From NCBI GenBank assembly GCA_032718475.1, contig JAUCBJ010007622.1, positions 1-64,000 of the forward strand: DNA of 64,000 nucleotides, given 5' to 3'. The notes beneath the pieces are model-generated. The model worked only from the letters and a program-made list of their open reading frames with translations, was not told the DNA's origin and made no database searches. The stretch's first letter is position 1. Every line of letters begins with the position of its first letter. Both the position numbers and the translations under genes were made by a program. Below, in pieces: positions 1-12,679 of this stretch. Source of the stretch: Nemertoderma westbladi. Lineage: Eukaryota; Xenacoelomorpha; Nemertodermatida; Nemertodermatidae.

Positions 1-171
1 ACGAGAAAATCGACGAATATAATGTAAAGTAGTAAGTATTGTTATAAAAAGATAAAGATAGTTCATGGATATTGAAGTTAAAAGGTAATTTATGAAATAA
101 AATATGTTAAAAGGAATAAAATCATAAAATAATTAAAAATTAAAAATACAGGCTGTAATTTAAAGGTGTGT

Positions 172-190
172 GGGGGGGGGGGGGGGGGGG
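172..190. repeat. Poly-G homopolymer run
   Basis: An unbroken run of about 19 G follows a short TGTG stretch. It is simple sequence, prone to polymerase slippage and to assembly length error. The 191-650 bases after it are AT-rich with no credible ORF. Confidence 0.9.
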
Positions 191-654
191 TGGTGGCGCC
201 AACTTTATCGAAGAGTTTAAATTCTCATTACAGGAGAACCACAATAGCTATGAAGGATCCAAATACATTTGAGACCGTCTTGGGCCAAAAGTTCAGAAAT
301 CATATTGAAATTTGATTTCTGTGCAGTCCAGACCATAAGCCACACGTATAAAAAAAAAATTTGAAAATCCTATTTCTGGAGAAGGCCCAAATTAATTTCG
401 ACCAAACTTTGCCAGGGTGTCATATAGGTGTCTGTTCATTGTTTTATTATTTTTCTTGGTTCTATGTGAACTACTTAACAAGTTATGGGGAAAGATATTG
501 AAAATTTTTTAGGCCTACTGTATCGCGATAGAAATACAGTCCATTTCTCATTCAAAGTATCATAGCATGAAAACTTTTCAATGAAACATAAATAAAAATA
601 TTCAAATAGTTCTCACAAGAATTATCTTTTTAAAGAATTTTTAAAATCCCCGAT

Positions 655-1010
655 CGGGTAAAATGAAATCCTTGACCAGGAAAACCCCCATAGCGAGAAT
701 TTTAATTAGCTAATGTGATTCCATATATATTTTTGACGGACAGAGTGACCGACAGACAGTCTGAATAGGGTCAAAAGTGAAAACTGACAGCGGAAATAAA
801 ATCCTTGACCAAGAAATTCGCCATAGCGAGAGTTTTAATTAGCTAATGTGATTCCTTATATTTTTGATGGACAGACAGAGCGACAGACAGACCGACTGAC
901 AGATAGACAGTCTGGATAGGGTCAAAAGTGAAAACTGACAGCGGAAATGAAATCCTTGACCAGGAAAACCCCTATAGTGAGAATGTTAGTAGATTTTATT
1001 ATTTCTAAAG
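655..1010. repeat. Imperfect tandem repeat, ~130-150 bp unit
   Basis: The phrase AAATCCTTGACC recurs near 666, 798 and 949. Each copy is followed by a CCATAGCGAGA-like phrase, and two copies carry GCTAATGTGATTCC and a GACAGACAGAC stretch. The unit is about 132 to 151 bp, with indels in the GACA simple-repeat part. No coding function is visible; the short minus-strand ORF over 922-1113 is low-complexity and not credible. Confidence 0.85.
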
Positions 1011-1282
1011 TCTTCACAGACAAACTGACAGAAAGACAGACAGACTTCAGAAATTCATGAATTAGAATTGGGGATTTGAATAATTTCCAGTTAGGTACCG
1101 AAAGGTTTAACAAGTGCCCTGTTATTCAATAATCATAAGACAACTGCCTTCTATATCAAGATACTGTATGGCTCTTTTACGTGAAATTATCTATTTAGCA
1201 CCAATGAGTCACCAATGAGTCTGAAAGTTTACAGAAATTGATTGCAAACAACAATCTTCATCATATTTATAAATCAATACTG

Positions 1283-3757
1283 CAATAGATTGGACACAAA
1301 CAAACACACAAACACACAAACACTTCTTCTACCCAATAGATTGGACACAAACACTTCTTCTACCCAATAGATTGGACACAAACACTTCTTCTACCCAATA
1401 GATTGGACACAAACACTTCTTCTACCCAATAGATTGGACACAAACACTTCTTCTACCCAATAGATTGGACACAAACACTTCTTCTACCCAATAGATTGGA
1501 CACAAACACTTCTTCTACCCAATAGATTGGACACAAACACTTCTTCTACCCAATAGATTGGACACAAACACTTCTTCTACCCAATAGATTGGAGACAAAC
1601 ACTTTTTCTACCCAATAGATTGGACACAAACACTTCTTCTACCCAATAGATTGGACACAAACACTTCTTCTACCCAATAGATTGGACACAAACACTTCTT
1701 CTACCCAATAGATTGGACACAAACACTTCTTCTACCCAATAGATTGGACACAAACACTTCTTCTACCCAATAGATTGGACACAAACACTTCTTCTACCCA
1801 ATAGATTGGACACAAACACTTCTTCTACCCAATAGATTGGACACAAACACTTCTTCTACCCAATAGATTGGACACAAACACTTCTTCTACCCGATAGATT
1901 GGACACAAACACTTCTTCTACCCGATAGATTGGACACAAACACTTCTTCTACCCAATAGATTGGACACAAACACTTCTTCTACCCAATAGATTGGACACA
2001 AACACTTCTTCTACCCAATAGATTGGACACAAACACTTCTTCTACCCAATAGATTGGACACAAACACTTCTTCTACCCAATAGATTGGACACAAACACTT
2101 CTTCTACCCAATAGATTGGACACAAACACTTCTTCTACCCAATAGATTGGACACAAACACTTCTTCTACCCAATAGATTGGACACAAACACTTCTTCTAC
2201 CCAATAGATTGGACACAAACACTTCTTCTACCCAATAGATTGGACACAAACACTTCTTCTACCCAATAGATTGGACACAAACACTTCTTCTACCCAATAG
2301 ATTGGACACAAACACTTCTTCTACCCAATAGATTGGACACAAACACTTCTTCTACCCAATAGATTGGACACAAACACTTCTTCTACCCAATAGATTGGAC
2401 ACAAACACTTCTTCTACCCAATAGATTGGACACAAACACTTCTTCTACCCAATAGATTGGACACAAACACTTCTTCTACCCAATAGATTGGACACAAACA
2501 CTTCTTCTACCCGATAGATTGGACACAAACACTTCTTCTACCCGATAGATTGGACACAAACACTTCTTCTACCCAATAGATTGGACACAAACACTTCTTC
2601 TACCCAATAGATTGGACACAAACACTTCTTCTACCCAATAGATTGGACACAAACACTTCTTCTACCCAATAGATTGGACACAAACACTTCTTCTACCCAA
2701 TAGATTGGACACAAACACTTCTTCTACCCGATAGATTGGACACAAACACTTCTTCTACCCGATAGATTGGACACAAACACTTCTTCTACCCAATAGATTG
2801 GACACAAACACTTCTTCTACCCAATAGATTGGACACAAACACTTCTTCTACCCAATAGATTGGACACAAACACTTCTTCTACCCAATAGATTGGACACAA
2901 ACACTTCTTCTACCCAATAGATTGGACACAAACACTTCTTCTACCCAATAGATTGGACACAAACACTTCTTCTACCCAATAGATTGGACACAAACACTTC
3001 TTCTACCCAATAGATTGGACACAAACACTTCTTCTACCCAATAGATTGGACACAAACACTTCTTCTACCCGATAGATTGGACACAAACACTTCTTCTACC
3101 CGATAGATTGGACACAAACACTTCTTCTACCCAATAGATTGGACACAAACACTTCTTCTACCCAATAGATTGGACACAAACACTTCTTCTACCCAATAGA
3201 TTGGACACAAACACTTCTTCTACCCAATAGATTGGACACAAACACTTCTTCTACCCAATAGATTGGACACAAACAATTCTTCTACCCAATAGATTGGACA
3301 CAAACACTTCTTCTACCCAATAGATTGGACACAAACACTTCTTCTACCCAATAGATTGGACACAAACACTTCTTCTACCCAATAGATTGGACACAAACAC
3401 TTCTTCTACCCAATAGATTGGACACAAACACTTCTTCTACCCAATAGATTGGACACAAACACTTCTTCTACCCAATAGATTGGACACAAACACTTCTTCT
3501 ACCCAATAGATTGGACACAAACACTTCTTCTACCCAATAGATTGGACACAAACACTTCTTCTACCCAATAGATTGGACACAAACACTTCTTCTACCCGAT
3601 AGATTGGACACAAACACTTCTTCTACCCGATAGATTGGACACAAACACTTCTTCTACCCAATAGATTGGACACAAACACTTCTTCTACCCAATAGATTGG
3701 ACACAAACACTTCTTCTACCCAATAGATTGGACACAAACACTTCTTCTACCCGATAT
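1283..3757. repeat. 31-bp minisatellite, about 78 copies
   Basis: A nearly perfect head-to-tail array of a 31-bp unit starting CCCAATAGAT and ending CTTCTTCTA. Two units (62 bp) shift the phase by 2 per 60-base line, which confirms the period. Copies are almost identical. Most variation is a single A-to-G change (CCCGATAG), and nearly always two adjacent units carry it together. The left edge (1283-1330) has a degenerate ACACAAAC expansion that could be the seed. The right edge ends abruptly in unrelated DNA after a CCGATATG unit. No long ORF. Confidence 0.97.
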
Positions 3758-5920
3758 GTTTTGACAACGAATCAAGATATGGAAAAGATTTTAAATACTT
3801 TCAAAAATCCTGTTCTCTTTACGATCCTCCAAATCCACCAGGAACTTATAAGCTTTACTTGTAGATGGATTGCTTATAGTTTGTTTCCTACTTTGTGATT
3901 GTTTATTTAGGATGGGTGTACCTATCTTCCTGACCCGTTATACGTTAAACCATTAACCATTAAATTATGGTTTAGAAACGGTGACAAAAATATACATATC
4001 AAAGACTTTGACCAATTTGCACTACCCCCCCACCCCCCCCCGCCCCGCCCTTTATTTAGTTGCACTACCACCCACCCCCCCGCCCTTTATTTAGTTTATG
4101 TATTTCAGTCTAATATATTAGTCCAAATCAGGCACAGGCAAGGGTGCAAAAAAACAAGAGTGGTTCACGTCCAAAGAATAAGGACATACAAGTCAGTGGA
4201 TGAATTAAAAAAAGTCGTCTTGCATTGTTTCCAACTTTAGTACCACTGTGGAGGAGTCACGGTTAAGGGGTTCGGCAACAGATATCCGCATTCGCAAAGG
4301 GAAAGCATCTTCTGGCATCAACCAGTTGTGCGGGATCTGAAAATCTGGCTAATTGGGTAGATCGATAAAAAAGATGAGACTTTTCATTGAATTCGGTACT
4401 ATATCGCATTCGAGGCTGGGCGAACTGAATTCATGTTATAGAGAGCCCCACCTGTAAATATCAAAGAATTTTAAGCATAGTGGACCCGTAGCGCATAATA
4501 TCTCACATTAAAGTTATGGGGCGCTCTACAAAAAGGGTGCAGCATGGCACCTCTTTGCTACCAAAACCCAGATCAACCATACAATCTGGTCGATCGCTGC
4601 TAGAGCCGGGAGAATTTACCGCTTCACGACTTTGTATTATGGCAAACTAGGCCCTACTGGTTAAAATAGACATGCGAAGTTGAAGAGTCAATAACAATAA
4701 CATACATAACAATAGTCAGTAACAGTATTAACCATCAATTACAAATAGCTTGTCACAAACCTGTACAATATCACATTATAGCCTATAGCTCTGTGCTATA
4801 TGCATTAAGGAGTTAAAGCTAAAGGCAACGCCTTAGTTGTAAAAGATAGACGACGAGTTTGACTGGAAAAATAAATCGGTGGCCATAGACTGAGTTGTAA
4901 ATGGGGACAATTTCAACAAAAATATTTTTTATCAAAGAATCCTCTTTTTCTCACTAAAATTGGTAGAAAACAGAGTAAAAAGGTACTGCTTTTTCTCACT
5001 ATGATTACTTTCTATCACTAAATTAGTTACAGAAAGTCTATTTCTATTACTAATTTAGAGACAGGAAGTGGGATATTTTAGCACGGTCAGCAGAGCGTAG
5101 TTGTTACTGTGTTAATATGTACTGGGTTCAAGACCAGCCACAGCTGCTTTTTCTTGTAAATTCAAATCTTTAAACTTTCTTTATAATTTGAGGTGATTGA
5201 CAGATATGTGTTTCGGTTAAATACAGTATTTGGATGTTTCATCACAAATTTCAGTTAGCCTTAAATTCTGATCTTCATCCCTCCAGTAGTACTTGATGTT
5301 GACCTCGACGGCTAAACACATGCTAACTCGTGCTAATCTCAATACACTCACTCGGACAGAATAATTGAATTTCAGTAACATTAGTGACAAAGAGTGCTTC
5401 TTTTCGATACTATTTCTTATCGAAAAACGTTACTTTCTCGTCACAATATAAGAAAAAACACTAATTTATTTTCGTAGAAGAACTATTTATTGATCATTAT
5501 TATTTTGAAATATATTATGAAGAAATAATAAACAAGTTAACCAAATAAATAAACTGAGTAACAAAGGGAGAACTTTAACTACAAACTACATTAATATAAA
5601 CAATATTGAGCGTTGTTATGGGTTACAAGCGAATGTTAACCCTGGAAATATAATAACAAGGAATGTATTTAGGGAATACAAAGTTAACTAGAATATTCAA
5701 AATGTTACGTCACCAATTCCATTTTGCACGTCACGAAAGTATTTTATTTAATTTATAAATAAATACGTTTATTTAATTTTTTTCAGGAATTGTAATATTT
5801 TCTAATTTCCAATAAATGAAAATAAATAATAAACCTTTCAATAATTTTTCATTTTTTTATAAGTTTAATTTAATTTTATTATGAATTATAATATGTTCTC
5901 ATTTATAAAAATTAAAATAA
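3758..5920. other. Intergenic AT-rich DNA, no gene seen
   Basis: No credible ORF longer than 60 codons. At 4021-4100 a C-rich block followed by CCCTTTATTTAGTT occurs twice in tandem. The segment around 4130-4660 has less skewed composition and could be an old decayed repeat, but I cannot assign it. Confidence 0.6.
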
Positions 5921-5921
5921 A

Positions 5922-5999
5922 CAAAGCATTAGTCAGTAATAACAGTAGTACTAAATGTGGCAAAGCATTAGTCAGTAATAACAGTAGTACTAAATGTGG
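5922..5999. repeat. Tandem duplication of a 39-bp unit
   Basis: Two exact 39-bp copies (5922-5960 and 5961-5999) beginning CAAAGCATTAGTC. Because 39 is a multiple of 3, the duplication leaves a 63-codon ORF open; I do not regard that ORF as a gene. Confidence 0.95.
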
Positions 6000-6377
6000 A
6001 GCGAGAGGCGAAGTAAGCGAGCTTATCAACTGCTGTGTCGGTCTGTCTGTCGGGCTATTGTTTGAAGGCTAACAACGCAATCAATTTTTGATGAAATTAT
6101 TTTATACCAAAATCGGTACCGCACAATATTAACATTTATAATAGTCTGTAATAAATAATACTAAAAATAGTAAACTTCATTGATTTTGTGTTACTGTATT
6201 TTTGTATGTTTGAATTTCCCCCGTTAATGCTAAATGTATTGTAGTTTATATTATTATTGGCAAAATAAACGAAAGAGGGTTCAAAAAAAAATAATAGTCT
6301 GTCAAATGTCTGGAATTTGCATGGGGGGACTCAACAGTTCACAAGTGCCACGGTAGAAGACGACCAGGCAACGGAGT

Positions 6378-7097
6378 GGAACCCGAACGGAGTGGTACCC
6401 GTACGGTGTGGTACCCGTACGGAGTGGTACCCGTACGGAGTGGTACCCGTACGGAGTGGTACCCGTCCCGTACGGAGTGGTACCCGTACGGAGTGGTACC
6501 CGTACGGAGTGGTACCCGTACGGAGTGGTACCCGTACGGAGTGGTACCCGTACGGAGTGGTACCCCTACGGAGTGGTACCCGTACGGAGTGGTACCCGTA
6601 CGGAGTGGTACCCGTACGGAGTGGTACCCGTACGGAGTGGTACCCGTACGGAGTGGTACCCCTACGGAGAGGTACCGGTACGGAGTGGTACCCGTACGGA
6701 GTGGTACCCGTACGGAGTGGTACCCGTACGGAGTGGTACCCGTACGGAGAGGTACCGGTACGGAGTGGTACCCGTACGGAGTGGTACCCGTACGGAGTGG
6801 TACCCGTACGGAGAGGTACCGGTACGGAGTGGTACCCGTACGGAGTGGTACCCGTACGGAGTGGTACCCGTACGGAGTGGTACCCGTACGGAGTGGTACC
6901 CGTACGGAGTGGTACCCGTACGGAGTGGTACCCGTACGGAGTGGTACCCGTACGGAGTGGTACCCGTACGGAGTGGTACCCGTACGGAGTGGTACCCGTA
7001 CGGAGTGGTACCCGTACGGAGTGGTACCCGTACGGAGTGGTACCTGTACGGAGTGGTACCCGTACAGAGTGGTACCCGTACAGAGTGGTACCTGTAC
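6378..7097. repeat. 16-bp minisatellite, about 45 copies
   Basis: The head-to-tail unit is GTACCCGTACGGAGTG. It contains the palindromes GGTACC (across the unit junction) and CGTACG. A few units carry GGTACCGGTACG variants. Since 16 is not a multiple of 3 and the unit has no stop in any forward frame, three long forward ORFs (234-261 codons) and one reverse ORF (255 codons) are open through it. All translate to a monotonous 16-residue repeat and are by-products of the array, not genes. Confidence 0.97.
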
Positions 7098-7109
7098 GCT
7101 AAGCAAGCT

Positions 7110-8750
7110 TAGTTCGTCCTGAGCGAAAGCCCCACGTAAACTGAAGTCTTAAACAATGATTTAATTGTTTTTATTTTCATTTTACGGTAATATAGATCCC
7201 ACTCATATAAAATAAATAAAACCTAGCTAGGTAGACATAAGGATTGTAACAATGAATAAATTATGGAGAGTTCATCGTGACATTTCATGACAAGGGGAGT
7301 CTAAAATCACTTGCGTAACATGTAACATACCGTTCTCTTTGAAAGTCTACTAATGAGGGCAGCACTAGATTTTTAAATTGTAAATTACTAAGATTTTAGA
7401 ATGCACGCACGTACGTACACGTTCGTGGGGCCTTCGCGCAGCACGATAGCCTAAATTAGAAAGTACATTATACTAATCTCTATTATATATACGAAAACTG
7501 TCTTTCCTAAAATATATATGAGTGAAGGCGATGCTATCAGTTTGTGATAAACTAGTTGTAAAAATAGAGATCCATTTCAGTTTGCCCTTAGACACTTTAA
7601 CTATCATTTGTAAACCTTCTAACTAGGGCTATTTAAGTTAAGTATGATATTTTAGTTTTACAATACTCTTCTCCTTCATTAGCCTCGTTGCGCTCGTCCT
7701 GTTTTGTCTTAAAATAATTTCCCTAAACGGAGACTAAACGACCTTTATAACTGTGCAAAGTCTCGAAACTGTGAGAGTAACTGGTGATTTATGGCAGATG
7801 GATACTCGTATCCACTGTAAACTCGTTGCGTTCGTTCGTTTTTGACCAAACTTGAGATTCTTTCTAAACTTTTGACGGAATACATACGTACCAAGTTTCG
7901 TTTAATTTCATCAAGGAATAACTGAGTTATTAGCGATCAAAAATTTACGACGACGACGACAGACAACTCGTTAATGGTACCCATATGCTAAGGCTTCGCT
8001 CACTTCGTGGCTCGCCCACAATCTTTAAACACGCCTGTTGTTAAATCAGATTTTACGTTACTTTTAACTGAATGTCAAAAATATTATAATGAAACTCCAA
8101 CGCGATGGAGAGAAGGATTTTAAAGGCTTTGTGACTTACTTTATAGGGTAAGCAATACTCATAAGAGATACAGCACCACAGGTCATATAGTTAGTTTACA
8201 AGCAAAGAACATATAAACATTGAACTAAAAACCTTTACGAATAGTGTGTTACAAATGTGAAAACAGATATTAATCAGTAATAATAAAATTAATTAATACA
8301 ACAATCTTCCCAGGGCATAATTATCTTGCCTTCAAACACCAATGGGCTCCTAAAAATACGTCAACAAACTGAGAGTTATATAAACAAATTCAAATAATTG
8401 CCAATCCTTTATTATCCAGGTCATTGACCCTACAAACGAATTGAAACTGCACGTAAATAACGGATTTGTTAAAAGTTTATCGAAAAACGCTAATCATAGA
8501 CACAACGCAACTTGTCACCTTGGCAACATGGCACAAATTAAATGTATTAAACCATAAGATTAAAATGAATAAATATGACAACAACATAAAAAGACCAATA
8601 AAATGCACAACGAATAAGCACATCATTGAATATAATAAATAAAAAACTAAATGATTGGAATGTGGCACCTGATATTCTCAAAATGTGATAATTACTTATT
8701 AATTAATTAATTACTACAATTTCACGATTACGTGTAGATATACAGTAGAG
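7110..8750. other. Intergenic AT-rich DNA, no gene seen
   Basis: Only short spurious ORFs. At about 7780-8040 the text resembles a decayed repeat with a GACGACGACGAC run. No family could be assigned. Confidence 0.55.
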
Positions 8751-8754
8751 TTTA

Positions 8755-8945
8755 AACGGGATCCTGATCGGATCCCCACTCGGAAAAACCGGGATCCCGG
8801 TGAAAAATGAGATCCCGACCCCGACCTTTTTGGAACGGGATCCCGAAGCCGAACGGGATCCCGAAGCATAAATGTAGAGTAAATTAGTTGTAGTGTTGCA
8901 ACGGCATCCCGATCCTGCCCCGATCCCGATGAAAAAATGTCGGGA
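8755..8945. repeat. Cluster of GGGATCCCG palindromic motifs
   Basis: Several copies of CGGGATCCCG or close variants (GATCCCGACC, GATCCCGATG) are packed into under 200 bp of otherwise AT-rich DNA. A 113-codon minus-strand ORF crosses it with a Gly/Ser/Arg-rich translation, which looks like a product of the repeat and is not called as a gene. Confidence 0.6.
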
Positions 8946-8949
8946 TTTG

Positions 8950-10150
8950 CTATATCTGAATTTATAAGTCGTACAGCTTAAAATTTCTAAAATTGTATGA
9001 AAATGTACAATTTTTGCCAATAACGAAACAAAATTTTTTGTCAAAAACGAAAATAATGAATAATAAAGTAAAAGTATAAACGGTTTTGATTGAAGCCGAA
9101 GCTGCAGTCAATGACTAAATTGACTATGGTGATAAAATAATATATTTTATTATTAAATAGCGAATTTTATCCACGTTCATTTTGGATCAGAGAGATTAAA
9201 ATAAATATTGTTTTTCAAACTTTACTACTTTTTTTATTCACGCTCACCCAAATTTTCAAATATTTATATAAAGAGAGTACCGGTACTATTCCAGAGCACT
9301 TTATTAGTGTATTTATTAAAAATTATATGCAAATGTTCTGTAATGTAAAAAAAAAGTAGCATACATAGCAATTTAACAATAAAATAAAGTGTCCATTACG
9401 GGATAAAACAGGCTTTTTTTTTACTTCCGCTGAGGGAATTCTATCTGAAGGAATATCCCGACCTTCTGTTTATTTGTATACCGGTATAAAGGTCAACCGT
9501 ATTCATTACCGGTATATAACTGATGTAACCGATTTTATCATACATAATTAACAAAGAAGGACAGACAATAAATAATTAAACAATTATATTATATACGTAA
9601 ACTTCCTCCTGATTTTAATTATTTGATTATTCATTATTATTCATTCATTCAGGACGTTTTACCGACCCAGCCAGCCTTTATTGTTCAATTACGATTAAAA
9701 CATGCACTGGTATTCCGGCAAGGATATAAAATTTGTATGTTGAAAACTGCATGTTAAAACGATATATAAAATAATATTATGCTGTCTATAATTATCTATA
9801 TTGCCTTATATGAGAACTCTGCACAAATCCCGTTAATTAATTAATTAATTATATAATTGGTATTATATTTGTAATACGTGGAATGTCTAAATCTACATTG
9901 TAGTAAATTATTGCAACCAAAACGAGTATAAATGTATTTTTACTAAATTAATATGAAACAAGTTATTTATTACAAGTTACATTTGTTATTTGCTGAGAAG
10001 TGAACAACAAATAACGACGAGATACATTGTTTTCCTATTATACTGACTTATATCTTAATAGCAGGATTAACACAAAATTGATTCGCTAAGAATGAGGGTA
10101 GACTCTTTTACAGTTAAACATGTAAAAGTAAAAATGTGCAAAATAGGAAA
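8950..10150. other. Intergenic AT-rich DNA downstream of Raf
   Basis: No ORF of note. Three TACCGGTA palindromes lie at about 9281, 9478 and 9508. A short (TTAA)n-like stretch lies near 9836-9850. Confidence 0.55.
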
Positions 10151-10157
10151 TTATAAT

Positions 10158-10163
10158 TTTATT
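10158..10163 (-). terminator. Candidate poly(A) signal AATAAA for Raf
   Basis: The plus strand reads TTTATT, so the minus strand reads AATAAA about 15 nt past the Raf stop codon. If used, the 3' UTR would be very short. No poly(A) tract follows on the minus strand, so there is no sign of a retrocopy tail here. Confidence 0.5.
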
Positions 10164-10178
10164 CATTAATCGCATTTG

Positions 10179-12638
10179 TTACAACCGACCGAGAGCTGGT
10201 GTGAACGAGAAGGGGGCGAACTGGCTGTGCAGGGGGGTGCGTGGGGAGGTGCAATACATGTCGTCGGATACAAGCTGGGCGCGGTTTAGGGTGGGCTCCG
10301 ATGCGCTACGCTGGATCTTGGGCAGCTGCCCCGCGAGCGAGTCGAGCGAAGCGAGTATCTGCGGAAATAGAGGCCGATCCGCGTAGTCCTTGCTGAGGCA
10401 CTCGGAGACCTGTCGTCTGAAACTCTTGGGCGTGTCCTGCCGGAGCCGGCCCAGGTCCGGGCTCAGGTAACCCCGGCCGACCATGAAGATAATCTGATCG
10501 CGGTTACTGATGTGATTGTAGGGCAACTGCTGTGTGAGCAACTCGTACAGAACCACCCCGTAACTATAGACATCCGACTCCGGGGAATAGGGGCCGGAAC
10601 GCGACCCGGAGTCCATCCGGATCACCTCCGGGGCCATCCACAGGATGGATCCGGTGGGTTGGTGATCCTGATGCGATCCCGACCATCTCCGCTTAACGGT
10701 AGCCAAACCGAAGTCGCCAACCTTAACCGTCATATCGTCGTGTAAAAATATATTATTGCTTTTGAGATCCCGGTGAATAATAAGTTTAGCGTGTAGATAG
10801 TCCATCCCTTGAGCTGCTTGTCTCGCTATATCTAATATCTGCAACATATCCCATTTAGCCTCCAACACGTGGACATGTTTATACAGACTGGAGCCTTCAC
10901 ACCACTGCGTTATGATCGCGAGGTACGGCTTCGAGGTGCAGCCCATAAACAGCAGGATGTTAACGTGTCGGGTCTTCCGAAGGACTGCGACTTCATTCTT
11001 GAAGGCTTGCAGCTGGGCCGGCCCGGGGTCAGACACGTTAAGTTTCTTGACCGCGACCGGCCCATGCCAGTTCCCTTTGAACACGGTGCCGAAGCTGCCT
11101 GAGCCGATCTGTGATCCCAAGGCGATCTCGTGACCCGGGATCTCCCAGTCGTCATTGGAGTCGCGTTTAACGCGGACGCGTCTCTCTTCGCCGCTGGAAC
11201 GCGAGCGACGACCGGCGTTGCGAGGCGTTGCGGAGGGCGATCGGGTGGGGGAAGGGAGGGCGTGGGAGGAGCCATAGCCAGAGGAAACCCGGGAGGTTAT
11301 GCGCCCTTCCGGGGGGCTGAATACGAAGCTCATGGGCTCGGGGCGCACGGCTGGGTGCGGGGGAGCTAGTGCAACGTCTAGAGCGCTAGCAGCGGAGGCG
11401 TTAACCATGTTGGTAGAAACATTGGGAGCGGATATAGAGCGCTCCCGGGAGCCGAAGTGCGGACGAGTTGTAGCCTCGGGCTGGGCGGGGGCCACGTTGA
11501 TGACGGGGGGCGAATCGTGGTGGTTAGACGGCACACGCGTGGCGATCTGGGCGGTGAGAGGTGGCTGCACGCCGCTCCCAGAGGGCGGCAGTACGCCGGC
11601 GTTGGCTAACAGCTTCTGGCAGATGAGTCGCCCACCTGCGTTGTAGCACAGAGGGGGAACCAACTTGGAGCAACCCCGGTGGAACTTATACGAACAGGTC
11701 AGGCATCGAAATCCTTGGAATAAAAGCTTCCTGCAACTGTCGCAGAAAGTCAACTTGAAGAAAGTTTTCCTGGCGAAATTGTGTGATATACTGGTGGATA
11801 CGGATTGGAACTGATCGAGTATCGTGACAGATATCTCCCGGCCCTCGAGGTGTTGCAAGGGGGTTTCCCAATCCACGGACACGCGGGCACCATCACGCTC
11901 GCCAGCGTAGTAAACACAGCAGACCTCCGGCGACATTCCACGGTTCTTCATTGCTTTCGCTAGGCCTTCGCGAAGCGTCACATCCTGTCTGACTTGTATC
12001 ATTGTGCGCTGATAGTTGGGGAGGTAGGCCTTAATGTGGAGGTGGGAGGCGCTCCGTGCCGGCGGAGCTTGGCGAACCCTGCCACCGAAAGGGTCAGACG
12101 TCGTACGGAGGATGCCAGTTACATATCCCACGGGGGGCGTGCCGTAACTAACGGAACCATCGGAATTGGAGTGGACACGAATTATAGATGATCGTTTACC
12201 AGATATATGAGTCTCCTGGACTCCGCCGCCGGTGGGGTTCCGTTGGTTGCCTTCCGCCGTCTGGATTCGCTGGTTTCCACCCGCTGGATAGGTTCGTTGA
12301 ACACCACCTGTGGTCTGGGTTCGTTGCACACCCGGGTGTTTGCATTCCAGTTGTGGACGTGCCATCTGAGCTTGTAATCTACGTTGATGCTCCTCGTAGA
12401 AGTTTAGTTTCTCCTCCAGGTCAGTAAACTCCTCCCTTACGATGCTGCTCGGACGAGATAGACTTGTGAATTGGCTCCGTAACGCGGCTACATTACGCTG
12501 GTACTGGTTGATAACGCAGTTTACTGTATTTAGTTCCTCCTGGATTCCTCCCATGGAATCCTCTTGGAGGTTGGGAACCGGTACGGAATCTGCACCAGAA
12601 CAACTTTCGCCATTATCAAGAGCTTCTGCCATTTTCAA
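10179..12638 (-). CDS. RAF: Raf-family serine/threonine kinase (B-Raf type), single-exon ORF
   Basis: A MAP kinase kinase kinase that links Ras-GTP at the membrane to MEK/ERK. The 819-aa ORF is uninterrupted. In order: an N-terminal coiled segment (about 33-91) resembling the B-Raf-specific region; a Ras-binding domain (about 200-274); a C1 zinc finger (about 286-331); a Ser-rich hinge with a 14-3-3 site RSISAP (S403); and a kinase domain (about 505-765). The kinase has the Gly loop GSGSFG (512-517), Lys531 in VAVKK, HRD at 622-624, DFG at 642-644 and APE at 669-671, so catalysis should be intact. The acidic segment is SNDDWEIP where vertebrate B-Raf has SSDDWEIP. The activation loop keeps the Thr of ATVK but has Arg where B-Raf has the second phospho-Ser. 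The C-terminal 14-3-3 site RSASEP (777-782) and a SPRTP ERK-feedback site (798-802) are present. The lack of introns is unusual for Raf. Confidence 0.95.
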   Translation of the reverse strand: MKMAEALDNGESCSGADSVPVPNLQEDSMGGIQEELNTVNCVINQYQRNVAALRSQFTSLSRPSSIVREEFTDLEEKLNFYEEHQRRLQAQMARPQLECKHPGVQRTQTTGGVQRTYPAGGNQRIQTAEGNQRNPTGGGVQETHISGKRSSIIRVHSNSDGSVSYGTPPVGYVTGILRTTSDPFGGRVRQAPPARSASHLHIKAYLPNYQRTMIQVRQDVTLREGLAKAMKNRGMSPEVCCVYYAGERDGARVSVDWETPLQHLEGREISVTILDQFQSVSTSISHNFARKTFFKLTFCDSCRKLLFQGFRCLTCSYKFHRGCSKLVPPLCYNAGGRLICQKLLANAGVLPPSGSGVQPPLTAQIATRVPSNHHDSPPVINVAPAQPEATTRPHFGSRERSISAPNVSTNMVNASAASALDVALAPPHPAVRPEPMSFVFSPPEGRITSRVSSGYGSSHALPSPTRSPSATPRNAGRRSRSSGEERRVRVKRDSNDDWEIPGHEIALGSQIGSGSFGTVFKGNWHGPVAVKKLNVSDPGPAQLQAFKNEVAVLRKTRHVNILLFMGCTSKPYLAIITQWCEGSSLYKHVHVLEAKWDMLQILDIARQAAQGMDYLHAKLIIHRDLKSNNIFLHDDMTVKVGDFGLATVKRRWSGSHQDHQPTGSILWMAPEVIRMDSGSRSGPYSPESDVYSYGVVLYELLTQQLPYNHISNRDQIIFMVGRGYLSPDLGRLRQDTPKSFRRQVSECLSKDYADRPLFPQILASLDSLAGQLPKIQRSASEPTLNRAQLVSDDMYCTSPRTPLHSQFAPFSFTPALGRL

Positions 12639-12679
12639 AATGTCAGATTTCGACAGAATACGGTAATGCTGTAATTGAC

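Noticed and set aside
1283-3757. Idea that the 31-bp array is a CRISPR array
   Set aside because: Repeats are head-to-tail with no spacers, in eukaryotic DNA.
6317-7122. Four long ORFs (234-261 codons) on both strands
   Set aside because: They are the translation of a stop-free 16-bp minisatellite in every frame, with no start context, domain or composition of a real protein.
7095-7135. CTGAGCGAAAGC phrase resembling a hammerhead ribozyme core
   Set aside because: The conserved CUGANGA box and the stem II/GAAA spacing are not satisfied, and no flanking stems were seen.
8703-9044. 113-codon minus-strand ORF with a Gly/Ser/Arg-rich stretch
   Set aside because: It is driven by the GGGATCCCG motif cluster and has no domain.
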